Positions 9,158 through 18,749 of a stretch of 64,000 nt of DNA are shown in pieces (the first letter of the stretch is position 1; each line of letters begins with the position of its first letter). The DNA lies in contig RPSH01000004.1 in assembly GCA_003946805.1 (NCBI GenBank), positions 124,001 to 188,000 of the forward strand, in the 5' to 3' direction. The DNA is from Bacillus sp. 2B10 (lineage in GTDB: Bacteria > Pseudomonadota > Alphaproteobacteria > Sphingomonadales > Sphingomonadaceae). The position numbers were made by a program, and so were the translations under genes. Under the pieces are notes generated by a model. The model did not search any database, was not told the origin of the DNA, and was given only the letters and a program-made list of their open reading frames with translations.

Positions 9158-9397
9158 TCAGTCCCGGCCGAACGGGCGCAGGACGATCGCCACATAGGCG
9201 ATCACGGCCCCCACAAGCAGCGTCGCCCATCCGGGCTGGTCGTGGTTGCCCAGATAGTTGGCCAGCGCGCAGCCAAGCGCGGGCGGCAGATAGTGCAGCA
9301 TCGTATCGCGTGCCACCGGTGCCCCCGAGCGTTGCAGGAACAGGATCACGATCGCCGCGAAGACGGCCATCGTGATCCAGTCGAACGGGGTCGTCAT
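9158..9397 (-). CDS. Small membrane protein resembling XrtV sorting-system accessory protein
   Basis: 79 residues with two or three hydrophobic helices (about 7-22, 38-50 and 55-72). The LFLQRSGAPVARD and ALANYLGN segments resemble the small accessory proteins found beside XrtV exosortases in sphingomonads, and the position near an exosortase and a PEPxxWA-CTERM gene agrees. The family call is from memory of the pattern, not from a search. It lies about 40 bp downstream of the beta-barrel gene on the same strand and may be transcribed with it. Confidence 0.68.
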   Translation of the reverse strand: MTTPFDWITMAVFAAIVILFLQRSGAPVARDTMLHYLPPALGCALANYLGNHDQPGWATLLVGAVIAYVAIVLRPFGRD

Positions 9398-9436
9398 CCG
9401 CGTTCCGGTCCCGGTGTGCGCCGGACCGTCACCGCG

Positions 9437-10924
9437 TCAGAAGGCGTAGGATGCACCGACCGTCGCCACGAAATCGTTGAAGTTCGGCCGGATCGAACCG
9501 CTGCTGGTCCGTTTCGACGCGGTCAGCCGCAACGTGCTGCGGATGTTGCGGCTGATGAAATAATCGGCCCCGCTGCCGATCGAATAGAGTTCGTCGACCC
9601 GCGTCGACGAGCGATAGTCGGCGGTGGCGTAGCGCGCCTGTGCCAGGAGCAGCAGGTTGCGCAGCAGTTCGTGATCGACGCGCAGGTCGAAGCTGGTGAT
9701 GATGTAGTTGAGGTCGTCGCGCAGGGCGCTGGTCTGGAGCGAACGCTCGCCCGACACCGTGACGGTCGTCAGTTCGGTCGGCAGCCATTCCACCCGGCTG
9801 CTGAGCGCGAGGCCGGTCACGTCGCGGACCAGCGGGCTGCGGAAATTCTGGTGCAGCACGCCGGCGGCCAGTTGTCCGCGAATGAGCGGCGACAATTCGC
9901 CGCGCACGCCGACCAGGATCTGCGCGCCGTCGCTGTCGACGGTCGGCAGGCCCGCGACCGGCGCGCTGCCGCGCCGCCGGTCGAGGGTGACCGACGAGAA
10001 CACGGTCTGCGCCGCCCGCAGCTGATAGCCGACATCGGCACGCAGTTCCCAGCGATCGGCATCGCGGAACCCCAGCGCCAGCGGGGTGCCGTCGATCAGC
10101 GCATTGTCTTCATAGCTGCGCCGGGTGTAGGTCGCGCCGACCCGGCCGAGCAGCCGTCCTTCGCCGACGATGCCGGTCAGCGACCCGATCGTCTCGTCAT
10201 AGCGCAGCGGACGTTCGGTGTTCGGAATTTCGCCGATATTGGCGCGGTCGACGATCACCCGCTGGCGTACCGCCACCGCTTCGAGCGCGTTGCGCCCGAC
10301 GATGTCGAGCCGTCCGGACCCGGCGAGGCGATATTCGGTGCCGCCCTCGGTGCCGTAGGTCGCATATTCGCTCTGCGACAGGCGCGCATCGAGGCCGAGC
10401 TGGTGCCGGTTCCAGTCCGACCGGGCACGCACGGTCCCGGTGACGGTGCCGAACGCATCGCCGAGCGCATTGCTGGTCGCGAACACATTGGCATCATAGC
10501 CAAGGTCCAGCCCGACCGTCGGATAGATGCGGAAGCTCCCCGCGCGCAGCCCCGGCGCGGTGAATTCGGGACGCGACCGGCCGCGTACGGTGGTGCCGAG
10601 GAACCGCGTCGAGTCGATCGGGATCAGGCCGGTCTGGATCGGTTCGGCCTCGCGCTGTTCGGCCAGCGCGCGATTGACGTCGTTCAGGCCGGGCGCGGTC
10701 CCGTCGGCGGTCGTTTCGGTGCTGACGCCGGCCTGCCCCTCCTGCGCGGTCGGTGGCGCGGGTTCGGGGGTGCGGCCCGGCACCACTACTTGCGGATCGG
10801 ACGGCGGCGTCTGCGTCGTCTGCGCGTCGGCGACGCCGGCCATCAGCCCTGCGGCCACGACCGACAATCCGGCCCATCGCGTCTGCCCGAACTTACCCAT
10901 GGTTCCCCCGATACGCTGATTCAT
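9437..10924 (-). CDS. Outer-membrane beta-barrel protein of EPS cluster (BBP2-like)
   Basis: 495 residues. The ATG at 10924 is supported by AGGGAAAAG just upstream and begins a signal peptide ending in GVADA. A Pro/Gly/Thr-rich linker (about 35-100) precedes a long region of alternating strands typical of a large beta-barrel, ending in the canonical C-terminal signature (VGASYAF, terminal Phe). Similar predicted barrels occur in sphingan EPS loci (GelF-like), where a role in export or anchoring has been proposed. Its place among EPS genes supports that reading. Confidence 0.8.
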   Translation of the reverse strand: MNQRIGGTMGKFGQTRWAGLSVVAAGLMAGVADAQTTQTPPSDPQVVVPGRTPEPAPPTAQEGQAGVSTETTADGTAPGLNDVNRALAEQREAEPIQTGLIPIDSTRFLGTTVRGRSRPEFTAPGLRAGSFRIYPTVGLDLGYDANVFATSNALGDAFGTVTGTVRARSDWNRHQLGLDARLSQSEYATYGTEGGTEYRLAGSGRLDIVGRNALEAVAVRQRVIVDRANIGEIPNTERPLRYDETIGSLTGIVGEGRLLGRVGATYTRRSYEDNALIDGTPLALGFRDADRWELRADVGYQLRAAQTVFSSVTLDRRRGSAPVAGLPTVDSDGAQILVGVRGELSPLIRGQLAAGVLHQNFRSPLVRDVTGLALSSRVEWLPTELTTVTVSGERSLQTSALRDDLNYIITSFDLRVDHELLRNLLLLAQARYATADYRSSTRVDELYSIGSGADYFISRNIRSTLRLTASKRTSSGSIRPNFNDFVATVGASYAF

Positions 10925-11100
10925 ATTCTTTTCCCTGTCGATGCTCTGCCCGCATCGTCGCGACAACGCAACGCGCGAAGCGGCATTGGGTGGCCACGCT
11001 CCGGTCGGGAGGATGCAGGACCGGCGTGGACATCGCGCGCGCCTTGGGCGAATAGGCGGTCGCCGTGTCGATCGGGGCTGGTGCCTCGCGGGGGAAAGCC

Positions 11101-12231
11101 ATGCGTCCAAAAATCTCGTTCGTCATCAATTCCCTTGCCGGCGGCGGGGCGGAACGCGTCATGACGACGCTGCTCACCCATTCGCGATCGCGGATGGCGA
11201 CGCACGACATCGAACTGGTCCTGCTCGACGACGAGGCGGAGGCCTATGCCCTGCCGGACTGGTTGCCGGTGGTGCGGCTGCGCGGCGGGGGCGGGCTGGC
11301 GGCGAGCCTGAACGGGCTGACCCGGCATCTGCTGCGCCGGCGGCCCGACGTCACGCTCAGCTTCCTTACCCGCGCCAATATCTGCAACGCCGTGGCGATG
11401 GGCATCCTGCGCCGCCCGTTCCTCGTCAGCGAGCGGGTCCATACCTCCGCCCATCTGAGCGACGGTGGCGGCGCGCGGGTCATCAAGGCGATGGTCCGCC
11501 TCGCCTATGGCCGCGCTTCGCGGGTGATAGCGGTGTCGCAGGGTGTCGGCGACCATCTGGTCGAGGCATATGGCGTCCGCGCGGACCGGGTCCTGGCGAT
11601 CGACAATCCGTTCGACCTGTCGCGGATCGCGCGGATGGCGGCGGAGCCACCGGCGTGGCGGCCCGATGCGCCCTATCTGCTGGGCGTCGGGCGTCTCGCG
11701 CCCAACAAGAATTTCGCGTTGCTGATCCGGGCCTATGCCGCGGCGCGCCCGCAACAGGATCTGGTGATCGCCGGTGAAGGCGGCGAGCGTGACTCGCTGC
11801 TGGCGCTGGCAGCCGAACTGGGCGTGGCCGACCGGGTGCACCTGCCCGGCTTCACCGCCAATCCCTATGCGCTGATGGCGGGGGCCGATTTCTATGTCCT
11901 GCCGTCGAACGCGGAGGGATTTCCGAACGGCCTGGTCGAGGCGATGGCGGTCGGCCTGCCGGTCCTGTCGACCGATTGTCCGTCGGGTCCCTCGCACATC
12001 CTGCGCGCGCAGGCGACCGACGGCCTGGTGGTCGCGCCGCACGGGCTGCTGGTGCCGTGCAACGACGTGGCGGCGATGGTCGCGGGCATCCGCCATATGG
12101 GCGATGCGGCGGAGCGTACGCGGCTGGGCACGCTGGCATCGGCGCGCGCTGCCGATTTCGACGTCGCGGCCGTCGCGGATCGTTACTGGGCGATCATCGA
12201 CGAAACCCTGCCGGATGCGCGCGGGCGCTGA
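11101..12231 (+). CDS. Glycosyltransferase, GT4-like
   Basis: 376 residues from ATG 11101, with GGGGGAAAG upstream. The N-terminal domain begins SFVINSLAGGGAERVM, a hallmark of GT-B retaining glycosyltransferases of family 4. The C-terminal domain has GVGRLAPNKNF and the acidic pair in SNAEGFPNGLVEAMAVGLP (E-x7-E type). It should act on the cytoplasmic face, transferring a sugar from a nucleotide donor to the lipid-linked EPS repeat. Donor and linkage cannot be read from sequence. Transcribed divergently from the beta-barrel gene. Confidence 0.9.
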   Translation: MRPKISFVINSLAGGGAERVMTTLLTHSRSRMATHDIELVLLDDEAEAYALPDWLPVVRLRGGGGLAASLNGLTRHLLRRRPDVTLSFLTRANICNAVAMGILRRPFLVSERVHTSAHLSDGGGARVIKAMVRLAYGRASRVIAVSQGVGDHLVEAYGVRADRVLAIDNPFDLSRIARMAAEPPAWRPDAPYLLGVGRLAPNKNFALLIRAYAAARPQQDLVIAGEGGERDSLLALAAELGVADRVHLPGFTANPYALMAGADFYVLPSNAEGFPNGLVEAMAVGLPVLSTDCPSGPSHILRAQATDGLVVAPHGLLVPCNDVAAMVAGIRHMGDAAERTRLGTLASARAADFDVAAVADRYWAIIDETLPDARGR

Positions 12232-12269
12232 TCGGCGGTTTCGTCCGGCAGATTGCGTGGCCGGCCGGT

Positions 12270-12557
12270 TCAGAATTCCAGAAACTGCGACGCCGCGGCG
12301 ATGAACGCGCCACCCGCACCGGCGGCGGCGATCGTGATGAGCGACGCGCGCGTCCAGCCCCGCATCCCATAGGCCGGGGTCGGCGCGACGGTATCGGCGA
12401 AGAAGCTGCGAATCACGTCCTCATCCTGCCGGAACGGCAGGATCTGGGCAGAGCGGCCGCGCCGTCGCTTCGACGGTTCGGCAGCGACTGGCGCGACGGG
12501 GGTGTCGACCGCCGGCGGTGCGGACGGGGGCACCTCCATTTCGGGCAGTGCGGACAT
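12270..12557 (-). CDS. Small hypothetical membrane protein
   Basis: 95 residues from ATG 12557, with AGGAG ten bases upstream; the longer frame to 12725 has no such support. A Pro/Ala-rich N-terminus, a basic patch (KRRRGR) and an ILPFRQDED segment precede a C-terminal hydrophobic helix (about 73-90). No family recognised. It is convergent with the glycosyltransferase at 11101 and divergent from the polymerase at 12724. Confidence 0.65.
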   Translation of the reverse strand: MSALPEMEVPPSAPPAVDTPVAPVAAEPSKRRRGRSAQILPFRQDEDVIRSFFADTVAPTPAYGMRGWTRASLITIAAAGAGGAFIAAASQFLEF

Positions 12558-12723
12558 GGCGACTAAACTCCTGATACATGGCCCGGCGGTCGGCCTTCGA
12601 TTTCGCGAGCGACTATATCGCAATCGCGCGTAAATAATATGTTGCGTATCGTAAGGGCGGCGACGAAACGCGAAGCGAATTTCGTGGCCGGCATGTGCCT
12701 GCCGGCGGTAATGAGGGAATCGC

Positions 12724-14091
12724 ATGGACCCGTCGATGCTTAAGCCGGAACGGGCGATTCCGCTCTACGGCCTGATACCCACGACCCTGTTGCTGCTGGT
12801 GCCGCTCGTCATCGCGCTCGTCCGCGTCCGCTCGACGCCCGGGCGGTTCGTGATCGGCGCGGTATGGCTGCGGCTGGTGATGGACGCCTATGCGCCCTAC
12901 ACCACGCCGAAGATCGCCGCGGGGCTGAGCATCAATGCCGTGGTGTCGATCCTGGTGGTCGTGGTCGGGCTGTTCATGGTCGGGGTCCGCTATCTGCGGC
13001 TGGTGTGGATGGTGCCGATCTACGCCCTGGTCGCGATCATCGCCCTCAGCGCCTTCGTCAATCGCGTGCCGATGGAGATGGTCGAGCAGGTAACGAAGTT
13101 CGCCTATCTGGTGCTCATCATCCTCGGCACGATGCGCGGTGCGCAGGACATCACCCCGCCACGCATGGCGGGGGCGCTGATGGTGGCCTATCTGCCGCCG
13201 CTGTTCTTCCTCGTCACCTCGATCGCGCTCGGCATCACCAAGCAGGGGGAAAGCGACGGGTCGGTGTCCTATGTCGGCGGCTATACCCACGAATCGGTCT
13301 TTTCGATCGCCCTTGCCGGCGGGCTGATCGCGATCGCGCTGGCGACGACGGTACGCGGGTGGATCCGCGTGGCGATGACGGTGGCGATCATCGTCGGTAT
13401 CGGCCTTGCCAATTACCGCACGACCGCGGTCGCGATGCTGCCGCTGATCCTGTGGCTGGCGCTGGTGGCGCCGCTGCGCACGCTCAGCCCACGCAGCCGC
13501 CCGCTGGCGGTGACGGCCGGCGGTCTCGCCGCGCTGCTGGCCATCATGTCGGTGAACGTCGATCTGGGCGCGCGCGTGCAGTCCGTGGTCGATTTCGCGT
13601 CCAACCCGACCGACTTCATGCGCCCGGTATCGACCTTCACCCGGCAGGAACGCAGTACCAATTCGGGACGCGCCTATGTCTGGGCGCAATATGCCGAGGC
13701 GTATGCCGAAAGCTCGCCGGTGGCCAAGACGATCGGCCACGGGCCGGACAGCTGGGAACTGGTGTTCAGCGTCTATGCGCAGAATACCATATTGTCCTAC
13801 CTCTTCGAATTCGGTGCGCTGGGCGCGATCGCGGTCTGCATCCTGTGGCTGACGATGATGCTGCCGCTGCTGTCCGTGCCCCGGTCGGTACGCATGCCGC
13901 TGATCGCCATGCATGGCGGCTTCCTGATCCTGAACCTGAGCACGATGCCGCTCTGGCAGATCGAGGGCGTGCTGATGTACGGGGTGATCTGTGGCCTGAC
14001 GCTGGCCTATGCCTATCAGCAGCAGGCCGTGCGCCGCCTGCCCCGGCCACTGCGCGGCGAACCGGATCGATCCGCCGCGCTCGCGAGTTGA
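12724..14091 (+). CDS. EPS polymerase / O-antigen ligase-like membrane protein (Wzy-like)
   Basis: 455 residues with about ten to twelve predicted transmembrane helices and a larger extracytoplasmic loop (about residues 275-345) containing RPVSTFTRQERSTNSGRAYV. This topology, with a long periplasmic loop and an RxxxW/HGP segment (IGHGPDSWELV), matches Wzy polymerases and ligases. In a Wzx/Wzy pathway it would join lipid-linked repeat units on the periplasmic side. It is the only such protein in the window, making it the most likely EPS polymerase (GelG-like role). Confidence 0.78.
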   Translation: MDPSMLKPERAIPLYGLIPTTLLLLVPLVIALVRVRSTPGRFVIGAVWLRLVMDAYAPYTTPKIAAGLSINAVVSILVVVVGLFMVGVRYLRLVWMVPIYALVAIIALSAFVNRVPMEMVEQVTKFAYLVLIILGTMRGAQDITPPRMAGALMVAYLPPLFFLVTSIALGITKQGESDGSVSYVGGYTHESVFSIALAGGLIAIALATTVRGWIRVAMTVAIIVGIGLANYRTTAVAMLPLILWLALVAPLRTLSPRSRPLAVTAGGLAALLAIMSVNVDLGARVQSVVDFASNPTDFMRPVSTFTRQERSTNSGRAYVWAQYAEAYAESSPVAKTIGHGPDSWELVFSVYAQNTILSYLFEFGALGAIAVCILWLTMMLPLLSVPRSVRMPLIAMHGGFLILNLSTMPLWQIEGVLMYGVICGLTLAYAYQQQAVRRLPRPLRGEPDRSAALAS

Positions 14092-14158
14092 ACCCGCCCG
14101 ATCGCAGTCCACCGTCGTTACCCCGGACCTGTCGGGCCCGGGTGACGACAGGGCGAGC

Positions 14159-15292
14159 CTAGCGCCGCATGGAGCGATAGACGTTCATGACGTCGATGCC
14201 ATGGCGGTCGGGGCTGAGTTCCGCGTGGATTTCGCGGCGACGCTCCGGCGGCAGCCGGACGGCATCGGGGTTGGCGAGCACGTCGCGACAGACGGCGGCA
14301 TAGGCATCGGCATCGGCGGGGATCGGCAGCACGCGCCCGCCGCCCCACCGGGCGTGGATTTCGGAATGGCCGGCGTCGTCGGCGGCGACATAGGGAATGC
14401 CGAGCAGCAGCGCTTCCACCGGGGTTCGCCCGAACGGTTCGTCGAGCGCGGGCATCAGCAACAGGTCGAGCGCGGCCAGATTGGCCTCGGGCGGCAGGCG
14501 GAACCCGGCAAGGAGGAAGCGGTCGGAAAGTCCGGCGGCGGCGATCTTCGCGCGCATCGTGTCGCTGGTCACATCGCCGTCCCGGCCGAACAGGACGAAC
14601 CGCAGGTCGGGATCGGTCGCTGCCAGTCGTTGCGCGATGTCTACGAACATCTCAGGCCGCTTGCGCTTCCACATATTGCCGACGAAGCCGACGATCCGTG
14701 CCTCCGCTACACCGAGATCGTCGAGCAGGCGTCGCCGGGCCGCCGCCGAATCGACCGACAAGGGGGTCGAGAACGGGTTGACCAGTACCGAACGCCGCTC
14801 GGCCGGAAGGAAGGACAGCGACGCATCGACACCGCGCGCGATCGAGATGACATGATCGGCCGAACGGATCACCAGCCGGTTGAACCAGCGGTCGCGATCG
14901 AACGCGCGGCAATGATAGACGAGCGGAATGCCCAGCAGGCGCGCCGCCGGAGCCCATGCCTGCAATGCGCCAAGGTCGTTGCAATGCACCAGCCGCCGGC
15001 CGGGCAGGGCGCGCAACATAGCGACCCGCGCCGGCGTCCGCAGCAGGTCGCGGTCCGGCCGGTGCCGCCAGCGCGCGGGATCGCCGCTGACCTGTCCCTC
15101 CATGCCGAGACCGCGGGCGAGGTCGAGCACCTCCGCCCCCTCCGGTGCGACGACGATCGACCGTACCCCATAGACCCGCTGCAGGCTCGCCCCCAGCGTG
15201 GTGCCGGATACGTGGCTGCCGCCGACCTGCGCCGTGGTGAAGGGCATGACCACGGTATCGACCACGCGGTCGTCGTCGGGATGGGCGCTCAT
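14159..15292 (-). CDS. Glycosyltransferase, GT4-like (paralogue of the divergent neighbour)
   Basis: 377 residues from ATG 15292 (a TTG one codon upstream is also possible). GT-B architecture: N-terminal VGGSHVSGTTLG, central VGFVGNMWKRKRPEM, and C-terminal EPFGRTPVEALLLGIP and DDAGHSEIHARWGGGR. It is clearly related along its whole length to the glycosyltransferase at 15503-16636, which points away from it; the two C-termini end alike (NVYRSMRR, EVYRSINA). Cytoplasmic addition of a sugar to the EPS repeat is inferred. Confidence 0.87.
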   Translation of the reverse strand: MSAHPDDDRVVDTVVMPFTTAQVGGSHVSGTTLGASLQRVYGVRSIVVAPEGAEVLDLARGLGMEGQVSGDPARWRHRPDRDLLRTPARVAMLRALPGRRLVHCNDLGALQAWAPAARLLGIPLVYHCRAFDRDRWFNRLVIRSADHVISIARGVDASLSFLPAERRSVLVNPFSTPLSVDSAAARRRLLDDLGVAEARIVGFVGNMWKRKRPEMFVDIAQRLAATDPDLRFVLFGRDGDVTSDTMRAKIAAAGLSDRFLLAGFRLPPEANLAALDLLLMPALDEPFGRTPVEALLLGIPYVAADDAGHSEIHARWGGGRVLPIPADADAYAAVCRDVLANPDAVRLPPERRREIHAELSPDRHGIDVMNVYRSMRR

Positions 15293-15502
15293 CAAATCTC
15301 ACCTTCCTGCGTAAACCGGCGGTATCTAGGCACGCTGCACCGCAAAAGCCATTGCCGAACCCGGTGCCCGCGCTACGCCCAGCCACCATGTGGCGGCGCA
15401 TACCAGTCTTGCCAGAAATAATTCTATGCTGCACTGCGATATGAAAGTGCAGGGCGTGCCGCATCGATCCGCTCCACCGGATCGACGGCCGCGGGCACGG
15501 TG

Positions 15503-16636
15503 ATGGAACAGGGGGTATCCTTGGCGAAACCGATCGGTCCGATCCTATTCCCTTTCACGGGATATGGCGTCGGTGGAAGTCATATCTCGACCTTTCTGCT
15601 GGCAGGGGCGCTGGCGCGCGACCATGGCGTGCGGACCGTCATCCTGGCAGTGGAGGGATCGACCGTCGAACAGGAAGCCCGCGCGCGCGGGCTGGAGGTC
15701 GTGACGACGCCCGGACCGCCGGCACGACGCCGCGAAACGCTGCGCGACATCCGGCGCTTTCCGGCTCGCCGGCGGCTGCTGCGGTCGTTCGGGCCGGACG
15801 CGATCGTCCATTGCTGCGACCTGTGGTCGATGCAGTCGTGGGGAATCGCCGCCCGTTCGATCGGGCTGCCGCTGGTCTATCACCAGCGCGCCTTCATCAC
15901 CGCAAAGCCGCAGGACCGGCTGCTCGTCCGTCTGGCGCAACGGGTCATCAGCATCTCGCAGGCGTGCACCCGCAATCTCGAAGCGGCGGGCATTCCCGGC
16001 GCCATCGCCATCCTCAATCCGTTCGAAATGATCCCCGATCCGGCGGCGTTCACCGATGCGCGCGACGAATTCACCGCGCGCTGGCCCGGTGACGACCTGC
16101 GGCTGATCGGCTTTTCCGCCAATTTCCAGCGGCGCAAGCGCGCGCGGTGGTTCGTCGAGGTGGCGGCCAGGCTGGCGCAGCGCGATCCGCGCACGCGCTT
16201 CGTGATGTTCGGCCGCGACCGCGACGAAACCGCCGCCGACCTCGCGGTCTATGCCGACACCCTCGGCATCGGCGACCGGATCGCGTTCGCCGGCTTCCGG
16301 TCTCCGCCCGAACGCAACATCGCCGCGCTGGACGTGCTGGCGATCCCCGCGCTGGCCGAACCGTTCGGGCGGACGCTGGTCGAAAGCCTGTTGCTGGGCG
16401 TGCCGTGCGTCGCCACCGACGATGCCGGCCATGGCGAGATCCTGCGCCGCTGGGGCGGCGGGCGGCTGGTGCCGCGCGATGCCGATTCGGCGGCGTTCGC
16501 CGATGCGATCGCGGCGGTGCTCGCCGATACGGCCACCGCGCTCGACGCCGAAGCGCGGGCGGCGGTCGCCACCGAATTGCTGCCGCGCACCCATGCCGGC
16601 CATGTTCTCGAGGTCTATCGGAGCATCAACGCATGA
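15503..16636 (+). CDS. Glycosyltransferase, GT4-like (paralogue of the divergent neighbour)
   Basis: 377 residues from ATG 15503 (a GTG directly before it is an alternative). Motifs: YGVGGSHISTFLLAG, IGFSANFQRRKRARW, EPFGRTLVESLLLGVP and DDAGHGEILRRWGGGR. It shares most of these blocks with the divergent gene at 14159-15292, indicating an old duplication-inversion. Its stop overlaps the acyltransferase start (ATGA), so the two are translationally coupled and may modify the same sugar. Confidence 0.88.
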   Translation: MEQGVSLAKPIGPILFPFTGYGVGGSHISTFLLAGALARDHGVRTVILAVEGSTVEQEARARGLEVVTTPGPPARRRETLRDIRRFPARRRLLRSFGPDAIVHCCDLWSMQSWGIAARSIGLPLVYHQRAFITAKPQDRLLVRLAQRVISISQACTRNLEAAGIPGAIAILNPFEMIPDPAAFTDARDEFTARWPGDDLRLIGFSANFQRRKRARWFVEVAARLAQRDPRTRFVMFGRDRDETAADLAVYADTLGIGDRIAFAGFRSPPERNIAALDVLAIPALAEPFGRTLVESLLLGVPCVATDDAGHGEILRRWGGGRLVPRDADSAAFADAIAAVLADTATALDAEARAAVATELLPRTHAGHVLEVYRSINA

Positions 16637-18513
16637 CGGGAAAATACCGGGCCGACATCGATGGTCTGCGGACCGTCGCGATCCTTCCGGTCCTGCTGTT
16701 CCATGCCGGGGTTCCCGGGCTGCTCGGCGGGTTCGTGGGCGTCGACGTGTTCTTCGTCATTTCCGGCTTCCTGATCACCGGCATCATCGCGCGTGAGGTC
16801 GACGAAGCGCGGTTTTCGCTGGTGCGTTTCTACGAACGGCGGATACGGCGCATCCTGCCCGCGCTGATCGTGGTGATGGCGTTCACGCTGGCCGGGGCGG
16901 CGTGGCTGTTCCTGCCGTCCGACTTCACCCCGGTCCCGCGGTCGATCGTTGCCGCGTTGCTTTCGGTATCGAACCTGCTCTTCTGGTCGGAGGCCAGCTA
17001 TTTCGGTGCCTCGGCGCATCTCAAGCCGATGCTCCACACCTGGTCGCTGGCGGTCGAGGAACAGTTCTACATCTTCTTCCCGCTGCTGCTGATCGCAATC
17101 CGCAACTGGGCGGTGAACCGACGCAAGCTGCTGGTACTGGCGATCTTCGTCGGGTCGCTCGCGCTCAGCATCGTGCTGGTGCCCCGCAAGCCCGACTTCA
17201 GCTTCTACATGCTGCCGACCCGCGCATGGGAATTGATGGCCGGCGCGCTGCTGGCGATCGGCGCGGTGCCGGCGGTGCGGAACCGAATCGCGCGCGAAGC
17301 GGTTTCGTGGATCGGCCTTGCCGCGATCCTCGGCGCGGTCGTGCTGTATGACGAGACGACGCCGTTCCCCGGCCTTGCCGCACTGCCGCCGGTACTGGGC
17401 GCGGCGGCGCTGATCCACTGCGCGCCGGGCACGCTGGTCGGTCGGCTGCTTGGCTGGCGTCCGGTCGTGTTCATCGGGCTGATCTCCTATTCGCTCTATC
17501 TGTGGCACTGGCCGATCATCGTCTTCACCGAATATGCGACCGATGCGCCGCTGGCCGGATGGCGCACCGTGGCGGTGGTCGTGGCGTCGCTCGTGATGGC
17601 GACCCTGTCGTGGCGGTTCGTCGAACGCCCCTTCCGGTCCACCCAGCGGGTTCCGGCGCCGCGACTGTTCCGCATGGCGGGCGCGACGGCAGCGGTCGTC
17701 GCAGCGGTGTGTGCCGTGGCGATGGTCGGCAATGGCTGGCCGGCCCGGTTCAGCCCCGCGGCGCTGGCGATGGATGCCGCACGGAACGATTCCAGCCCGC
17801 GCCGCAAGCAATGCCACTGGGAACAGGGGGCCGGTCCCGACACCCGTGCGCCCTGCACGCTGGGGGCCAATGTCGAACCCGATGTCGCGCTATGGGGCGA
17901 CAGCCATGGCGTGGAGCTTGCCTATGCGCTGGGCGAACTGGCCGGCCAGCGGCAGCGGTCGGTCGCGCAGCTGACCGCATCGAGCTGTCCGCCGGTACAG
18001 GGCATCGAGGTTCCCGGCCGCACCGGATGCGCCGCCGCCAACCGCAAGGCGCTGGCGTGGTTGCAGGCGCATCCCGGCATTCGCACGGTGGTGCTTGCCG
18101 GCTATTGGGCCAACGACGCGATCGCATCGAACCCCGGTGTTCCCGCCGGGCTGACCGCCACGGTCGAGGCGTTGCAGGCGGCCGGCAAGCGGGTCGTGCT
18201 GGTCGGGGCGGTCCCGCCCAATCCGGTATCGGTACGCATCCGCTTGGCGCATCTGGCGGAGCGCGGGGCGCTGGCCGAGGCGAAGGGCATCCGCCCGGCG
18301 GCGCTGGCCGAACGGATGACCTATCTGACACCGACCATCGCCAGGTTGCGGGACCGTGGCGTCACGGTCGTCGATCCGGCAGCGACGATGTGCACGCCGT
18401 CCTTCTGCGCCATCCAGCAGGACGGGAAGGCGCTGTACTTCGACGCCCACCATCTGAGCCTGACCGGCGCGCGCCGGCTGGCGCCGCAACTGGCGGCGGC
18501 GGTATATCGCTGA
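16633..18513 (+). CDS. OafA/YrhL-type acyltransferase with C-terminal SGNH domain
   Basis: 626 residues from ATG 16633. The N-terminal acyltransferase-3 domain (about 1-350, ten or so helices) starts YRADIDGLRTVAILPVLLFH, with the catalytic His in LLFHAG, and has FFVISGFLITG and RRIRRILPAL. The C-terminal periplasmic SGNH domain (about 400-626) has ALWGDSHG and the catalytic DAHHLS (DxxH). Such fusions O-acylate surface polysaccharides, usually with acetyl. In this locus it probably decorates the EPS, as acyl groups decorate gellan-type polymers. Coupled to the upstream glycosyltransferase by ATGA. Confidence 0.92.
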   Translation: MTGKYRADIDGLRTVAILPVLLFHAGVPGLLGGFVGVDVFFVISGFLITGIIAREVDEARFSLVRFYERRIRRILPALIVVMAFTLAGAAWLFLPSDFTPVPRSIVAALLSVSNLLFWSEASYFGASAHLKPMLHTWSLAVEEQFYIFFPLLLIAIRNWAVNRRKLLVLAIFVGSLALSIVLVPRKPDFSFYMLPTRAWELMAGALLAIGAVPAVRNRIAREAVSWIGLAAILGAVVLYDETTPFPGLAALPPVLGAAALIHCAPGTLVGRLLGWRPVVFIGLISYSLYLWHWPIIVFTEYATDAPLAGWRTVAVVVASLVMATLSWRFVERPFRSTQRVPAPRLFRMAGATAAVVAAVCAVAMVGNGWPARFSPAALAMDAARNDSSPRRKQCHWEQGAGPDTRAPCTLGANVEPDVALWGDSHGVELAYALGELAGQRQRSVAQLTASSCPPVQGIEVPGRTGCAAANRKALAWLQAHPGIRTVVLAGYWANDAIASNPGVPAGLTATVEALQAAGKRVVLVGAVPPNPVSVRIRLAHLAERGALAEAKGIRPAALAERMTYLTPTIARLRDRGVTVVDPAATMCTPSFCAIQQDGKALYFDAHHLSLTGARRLAPQLAAAVYR

Positions 18514-18749
18514 CGGTCGCCGTCCGCCCGGCGCGTCCTCCGATCCTGCGGCATCGTGGGGCGGGGCATCGTCCTGACGCATCCGCCGGCGCGGCCTGCG
18601 GTCGCTGCCGTTTCGATCGCTCTTCGGTCCGTCGAAGCAGGCGTGACCGCCCTGCGGTAAGCCGTGGCAAACGGCAACGCGTGCCGGCCGCCGATGGCGG
18701 ATCGAGGGGGCATCTGCATAGTTGCCGAGGTCTGTGCTAAGGCAACGCC

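Noticed and set aside
9242..11164. 640-codon plus-strand frame over the beta-barrel gene
   Set aside because: No domain pattern; the minus strand shows a signal peptide, barrel strands and terminal Phe.
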